This document shows, in pieces, positions 13,889-17,410 of a stretch of DNA of 17,410 nucleotides (position 1 is its first letter; each line of letters begins with the position of its first letter). The position numbers were made by a program, and so were the translations under genes. This DNA is from an uncultured Paraburkholderia sp. Its GTDB lineage: Bacteria; Pseudomonadota; Gammaproteobacteria; Burkholderiales; Burkholderiaceae. Location: the NCBI GenBank assembly GCA_937917025.1, contig CALFSF010000234.1, forward strand, positions 1-17,410, written 5' to 3'. Below the pieces are notes generated by a model. That model saw only the letters and a list, made by a program, of their open reading frames with translations, did no database searches and was not told the origin of the DNA.

Positions 13889-14947
13889 CTAGCGCCTCGG
13901 CGCCGAACCGCCGGAACCGCCGCCCGCCGGATTGCCACCCGTACCGCCGAATCCAAAGATCGCGCGCACCCGTTCGCCGCCCGCGAAAGCAAGCGAAAGC
14001 AGCAGCAGGAAACCCCACGCGCAGTCGCCAAAAAACTGGGACACGCCGAGCAGGTTGAACAGGCTCGACAAAAACTGCAGCACGGTCGCGGCGAAGAACA
14101 CGCAGATGATGCGTCCGTGGCCGCCCGCCGGATTCACGCCGCCCATCACGGCGATCAGGATCGCGATCAGCAGATATGAATTGCCGTAGTCCCATTTCGC
14201 GCTGGACGTGTGCGTGGCGCTGATCAGGCCGGCCAGCGAGGCAAGCACGCCGCACATCGCATAGGTCGTGACCAGCATGCGTACACGCGGAATGCCCGCA
14301 TAAAACGCCGCTTTCGGATTCGTGCCCATCAGATAGAGGCGCAGGCCGAACGGGCTGCGCCTGAGCAGCCAGCCGAGCACCACGATCGCCGCGATAAAGA
14401 TGCAGAACGCGATCGGCACCTGAAACACCGTACCGTTGCCGATCGCCGACAGCGGGTCGACATAGTCGACAGGTACCGATGCGCCGTTGCTGAGCACCAC
14501 GGCAATGCCGGTGAACAGCAACTGCGTGCCAAGCGTGCAGAGAATCGGCGTGAGATTGAGCCGCGCGATGACGATGCCGTTCAGCAGGCCGCCAAGCAAC
14601 CCCATTACGACGACGATCACACAGAAGAGCGACGTATAGAGCACCGGCGAGTTGTCGCCATTGACGTATTGCGGAACGACCATCGCCGCGACCATGCCCG
14701 ACAGGTTCGCGAGCCCGACGCCCGACAGGTCGATCCCGCCGTTGCCGGACACCATCGAAAGCATGATGCCGAGCGCGAGCAGGCCGAGTTCGGGCAACTG
14801 GCCGCCCATCGACTGCAGGTTGTCGATATCGACGAACTGTCCATGCGACAACCACGTCGCGACCAGCACGACGAGCACGTTGACGATCAGCAGAAAATTC
14901 AGTTGCCGGTCGGCGAACAGCTTTCCATTGGCAAACGAGGACTTCAT
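13889..14947 (-). CDS. Sugar ABC transporter permease, RbsC type (first of two)
   Basis: This 352-aa CUT2 permease has a first helix NFLLIVNVLVVLVATWLS and the family motifs LGIMLSMVSGNGGIDLSGVG, LLNGIVIARLNLTPILCTLGTQ and SYLLIAILIAVMGGVNPAGGHGRI. The glycine-rich C-terminal tail (FGFGGTGGNPAGGG then SGGSAPRR) is unusual and should be cytoplasmic. ATG 14947 has GAAGGAG 12 bases upstream, a slightly long spacing. A 7-bp hairpin (14977-14983 with 14988-14994) lies between it and the kinase stop. It differs clearly from the other permease in this operon, so they are probably paralogous halves of one channel. A 104-base gap with a weak hairpin separates it from the binding-protein gene. Confidence 0.9.
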   Translation of the reverse strand: MKSSFANGKLFADRQLNFLLIVNVLVVLVATWLSHGQFVDIDNLQSMGGQLPELGLLALGIMLSMVSGNGGIDLSGVGLANLSGMVAAMVVPQYVNGDNSPVLYTSLFCVIVVVMGLLGGLLNGIVIARLNLTPILCTLGTQLLFTGIAVVLSNGASVPVDYVDPLSAIGNGTVFQVPIAFCIFIAAIVVLGWLLRRSPFGLRLYLMGTNPKAAFYAGIPRVRMLVTTYAMCGVLASLAGLISATHTSSAKWDYGNSYLLIAILIAVMGGVNPAGGHGRIICVFFAATVLQFLSSLFNLLGVSQFFGDCAWGFLLLLSLAFAGGERVRAIFGFGGTGGNPAGGGSGGSAPRR

Positions 14948-15005
14948 GATGATGACGAACTCCTTCAGACTGCACAGCCAGCCATGCGGCTGGCGACGTA
15001 TGGCG

Positions 15006-15962
15006 CTACGAATACGATGGCGATGGCTGCGTTAGGACCTGGTTCACTTCGTCGAGCGTCGGCATCGAGGGCGCCGTGCCGGCACGCGTGACCGAAATAC
15101 CCGCCAGCGCGCAACCGAAGCGCATTGCCGCGATCGGCTCTTCGCCACGCGCCAGCGCGGCGGCGAAACCGCCCGTGAAGCCGTCCCCGGCGCCGGCCGT
15201 CTCGACCACGCGACCGCAGTGATACGCGGGCACCAGCACCGATTGCGTTGCCGAATGCAGCAGCGCGCCGCCTTCACCCAGCGTGACGATCACCGTGCCG
15301 ACGCCTTTGGCGAGCAGCACATCGGCGGCGCGTCGGGCGTCGTCGGCGTTCGCGATCGGCACGCCGGTGAGCGCCGTGGCTTCCGTTTCATTCGGGGTGA
15401 TGTAGTCGCACAGCGGGAAAATGTCGTCGTCGAGCGGCAATGCGGGGGCCGGATTGAACACCGTGATCACGCCGTGTTTGCGGGCCACTTCCAGTCCGCG
15501 TCGCGCGGCGGGCAGCGGCTGCTCGAGCTGCGTGACGAACACGCGCGCCGCGGCGATGTCGGCCTCGATCGCGTCGACGTCGGCGGCGGTCATCGTGCCG
15601 GCCGCGCCCGACGCGACGATGATCGCGTTCTTGCCGGTGATGTCGTCGACAAAGATATGGGCCGCGCCTGTCGACACGCCGTTGAGGACCGTCGCGCGCG
15701 CTGCAATGCCTTCGGCGCTCCATGTCGCGCGCGCGATCGAGCCGAACGCGTCGTCGCCGATGCGGGTGCAGAACACGACCTGCGCGCCCGCGCGCGCGGC
15801 CGCGACGGCCTGGTTCGAACCCTTGCCGCCGGGTCCCATCGCGAATGCGGAGCCGGCAATCGTCTCGCCGATCAGCGGCATGCGGTCCGCGCGAAACGTC
15901 AGGTCGGTCACATAGATGCCGAGGATGACGACGCGTCCGTTGCGTTCCTCAGATGCGCTCAT
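15006..15962 (-). CDS. rbsK: PfkB-family sugar kinase (ribokinase/deoxyribokinase)
   Basis: This 318-aa cytoplasmic kinase phosphorylates a pentose at O5 using ATP. Landmarks are GPGGKGSNQAVAAARAGA (PfkB signature 1), TGAAHIFVD, VFNPAPALPL, YITPNETEA and VVETAGAGDGFTGGFAAAL, whose GAGD holds the catalytic Asp. At the sugar-contact strand E. coli RbsK has SINAD; here it is IYVTD, keeping the Asp but replacing the Asn with Val. That could fit a sugar lacking a hydroxyl. ATG 15962 overlaps the preceding stop as ATGA, so it is preferred over an in-frame ATG at 16061 that would place a repeat-encoded tail in front. Given deoR and the operon, 2-deoxyribose is the likely substrate (DeoK role), with ribose as the alternative. 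Confidence 0.9.
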   Translation of the reverse strand: MSASEERNGRVVILGIYVTDLTFRADRMPLIGETIAGSAFAMGPGGKGSNQAVAAARAGAQVVFCTRIGDDAFGSIARATWSAEGIAARATVLNGVSTGAAHIFVDDITGKNAIIVASGAAGTMTAADVDAIEADIAAARVFVTQLEQPLPAARRGLEVARKHGVITVFNPAPALPLDDDIFPLCDYITPNETEATALTGVPIANADDARRAADVLLAKGVGTVIVTLGEGGALLHSATQSVLVPAYHCGRVVETAGAGDGFTGGFAAALARGEEPIAAMRFGCALAGISVTRAGTAPSMPTLDEVNQVLTQPSPSYS

Positions 15963-16471
15963 GTGCGATCCCCTTGGGGGACTTCCTTCAGGGCGCCCCC
16001 CAGGGGGACTTCCTTCGGGGCGTCCGCTGCGAGAAGCACACCCTTCTTGAACACGAAGCATCCATAGCCTCGCTGTTCGCCGGTTGCGATCACGCAGTAC
16101 GCACGCCGCGCCCGCTCGTAAAACGCGAAACGTTCGATCGAAGCGAAAGGCAGGTCGCGTCCTTCCGCTCTGTTCACTTCAGCTTGCGCCTCGCGCTGCA
16201 CCGCCGGAATCGTATCCGGCTCGCCGACGACTTCCATGCGCAGCGCCGGATCGTCGACGAAGGTATCGAGCGGCAGCACCGACAGCACCGCGCGAATCGC
16301 GCGCGCCGCATCGGCACCGTCAAGACGCAGCAGCTTGCCGGTGACCGTTGCGCGTGCAACGGAGTCGGCCGGAAAATTCGCATCGCAAATGACGAGTTCA
16401 TCGCCGTGGCCCATCGCCCTCAGTGCGTGCAGCACGTCGGCGTTCAACAGCGGGTCCAGATTCTTCAGCAC
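15959..16471 (-). CDS. RbsD/FucU-family sugar mutarotase
   Basis: This 170-aa enzyme should interconvert anomers of the imported sugar, feeding the form used by the kinase. It has the FucU-type start MLKNLDPLLNADVLHALRAMGHGDELVICDANFPA, with the family His (MGHGD) and Asp (CDANFP), and the closing motif SIERFAFYERARRAYCVIATGEQRGYGCFVFKKGV. The start is GTG 16471 with GGAGGAG 6 bases upstream. Normal FucU proteins end near FKKGV (about 140-150 aa); here about 20 more residues (KEVPLGGALKEVPQGD) come from a tandem DNA repeat. Its TGA stop overlaps the kinase ATG (ATGA), which couples the two. The family covers ribose, fucose and rhamnose-like sugars, so substrate comes only from context. Confidence 0.88.
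   Translation of the reverse strand: MLKNLDPLLNADVLHALRAMGHGDELVICDANFPADSVARATVTGKLLRLDGADAARAIRAVLSVLPLDTFVDDPALRMEVVGEPDTIPAVQREAQAEVNRAEGRDLPFASIERFAFYERARRAYCVIATGEQRGYGCFVFKKGVLLAADAPKEVPLGGALKEVPQGDRT
15968..16024. repeat. GC-rich tandem repeat inside the mutarotase 3' end
   Basis: Two near-identical units share GGGGGACTTCCTTC followed by GGGCG (first at about 15975-15994, second at about 16004-16022 on the plus strand). The spacer can fold through its own C and G runs. It resembles short intergenic repeats I associate with Burkholderiaceae genomes. Here it is translated as KEVPLGGAL and KEVPQGD. Confidence 0.6.
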
Positions 16472-16535
16472 GTTGTCTCCTCCATTTCCTGGTTGGCGTG
16501 CAATTCGTTCAGACGGTTCGGACAGTCACGTTCAG

Positions 16536-17378
16536 TCAGTCACCGTACGGTATCCAGATGTTCTTCACCTGCACCGCCTGGCGCAGGAACGGCAACCCTT
16601 CGCTCGACCGGTCGTGCCAGTCGAACTGGCGCCCGTAGTCGACAAACGTGCGCTTCAGGTTGCCCGTCGACTCGCGTTCGACCAGCGTCGAATCCCGCGC
16701 GCTGCCAAAGCACCAGAGCGCATCGACGTCGTCGTGCTTCGCGAGCGCCGGCAGCAGCGCGCCGCGCTCGCCCGTGACGATGTTCAGCACGCCGCCCGGC
16801 ACGTCCGACGTTTCCGCCACCTGATAGAAATCGGTGACGGCAAGCGGACAAGCCTCACCCGGCAACACGACGACCCGGTTGCCCATCGCGAGCGCCGGCG
16901 CCACAAGCGAGACGAAACCGAGCAGCGGCGCTTCGTCCGGGCAGGCAATGCCGATCACCCCGAGCGGCTCATGCATGGCGAGCGCGACGCCGCGCAGCGG
17001 TGGCGTGTGCACCGCGCCATCGAACTTGTCGGCCCACGCCGCATACGTGAAAAGCCGCGACACGGATGCCTCGACTTCGGCGCGGGCCGCCGCTTCCGTC
17101 GCGCCGTTACGCACGACGAGCTGGCGCGCGAATTCATCGGCACGTACCGCGAGATTCTCGGCGAGGTAATACAGCACCTGCGCGCGATTGTGCGTGCTGG
17201 CCTGCGACCACTTGTGCGCCGCCCGTGCCGCTTCCACGGCATTACGGATGTCCTTGCGGTTGCCCTCGCCCACTTCACCGACCGTCGTGCCATCGGGCGC
17301 GTACACCGGCAGCGAATAGCCGCTGTCCGGACGCACCTGCCAGCCGCCGATAAAGAGTTTCGCGGTACGGTCGATCAC
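16536..17378 (-). CDS. ALDH16-like C-terminal aldehyde dehydrogenase domain, stand-alone
   Basis: This 280-aa protein reads as the second, non-catalytic aldehyde dehydrogenase-like domain of ALDH16. It begins KLFIGGWQVRPDSGYSLPVY, has the Rossmann-type stretch GVALAMHEPLGVIGIACPDE and EVASDVPGG-like VAETSDVPGGVLNIVTG, and ends VQVKNIWIPYGD. The catalytic Cys region of normal ALDHs (about residue 300) is absent; ordinary ALDHs have 480-500 residues. ALDH16 proteins carry this domain fused behind a catalytic ALDH; here it is a separate gene. The start is GTG 17378, but the frame stays open to the window edge, so the protein may start slightly upstream. A second frame ends in TGA at 17400-17398, possibly the tail of a catalytic ALDH gene. 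Probable role: scaffold or partner for oxidising the aldehyde made by DeoC. Confidence 0.8.
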   Translation of the reverse strand: MIDRTAKLFIGGWQVRPDSGYSLPVYAPDGTTVGEVGEGNRKDIRNAVEAARAAHKWSQASTHNRAQVLYYLAENLAVRADEFARQLVVRNGATEAAARAEVEASVSRLFTYAAWADKFDGAVHTPPLRGVALAMHEPLGVIGIACPDEAPLLGFVSLVAPALAMGNRVVVLPGEACPLAVTDFYQVAETSDVPGGVLNIVTGERGALLPALAKHDDVDALWCFGSARDSTLVERESTGNLKRTFVDYGRQFDWHDRSSEGLPFLRQAVQVKNIWIPYGD

Positions 17379-17410
17379 CGCGACGTTTGAAGGCTCATCA
17401 CGCTTCGATG

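Noticed and set aside
12744..13892. A 382-codon plus-strand open frame over the binding-protein gene
   Set aside because: It lies wholly opposite a well-supported binding-protein gene with a signal peptide and strong ribosome binding site; composition is that of an antisense shadow.
15968..16024. CRISPR-like repeat pair
   Set aside because: Only two units of about 20 bases, GC-rich, inside a coding frame and with no cas genes nearby.
15963..16061. N-terminal extension of the sugar kinase (SGRPEGSPPGGRPEGSPP)
   Set aside because: It is an out-of-frame reading of the tandem repeat inside the mutarotase gene; the ATG at 15962 overlapping the previous stop is a better start.

Overview
The window looks like chromosomal DNA from a Burkholderiaceae bacterium, most likely Burkholderia or Paraburkholderia. 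The intact genes are GC-rich, an IS1182-family element of a type common in that group is present, and a GC-rich tandem repeat resembles ones I associate with those genomes. The species cannot be fixed by eye.

Left part (1 to about 3650): an eroded accessory region. It holds a dif-like XerC/XerD-type sequence (40-67), a stem-loop terminator, the tail of an IS3-family transposase joined to the remains of an OB-fold gene, and an IS1182-family element (612-2292). The IS1182 transposase is broken by a 5-bp tandem duplication. Next come a type II toxin-antitoxin pair (minus strand) and the frameshifted C-terminal part of a P2-like late control protein D, so an old prophage probably occupied this place.

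Middle part (3796-9173, plus strand): an operon for a CUT1/Ugp-like sugar importer (binding protein and two permeases, no ATPase gene) followed by a PI-PLC X-domain protein with no export signal. After a decayed stretch containing a fragment of a TonB-dependent receptor comes an outer-membrane beta-barrel protein built from two homologous halves.

Right part (9217-17410): the most coherent system. A regulator that resembles E. coli DeoR itself reads rightward and has a near-consensus DeoR operator (13 of 16 positions) on its own -10 box. Converging on it is a minus-strand operon, in transcription order: C-terminal ALDH16-like domain protein, RbsD/FucU mutarotase, PfkB sugar kinase, RbsC-type permease, LsrB/RhaS-type binding protein, RbsA-type double ATPase, second RbsC-type permease. 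I infer a 2-deoxy-D-ribose uptake and catabolic operon: ABC import, anomer interconversion, phosphorylation to deoxyribose 5-phosphate, then aldolase (DeoC, expected beyond the right edge) and aldehyde oxidation. The aldehyde dehydrogenase appears as a separate, cysteine-less ALDH16 second domain, with its catalytic partner expected just outside the window.
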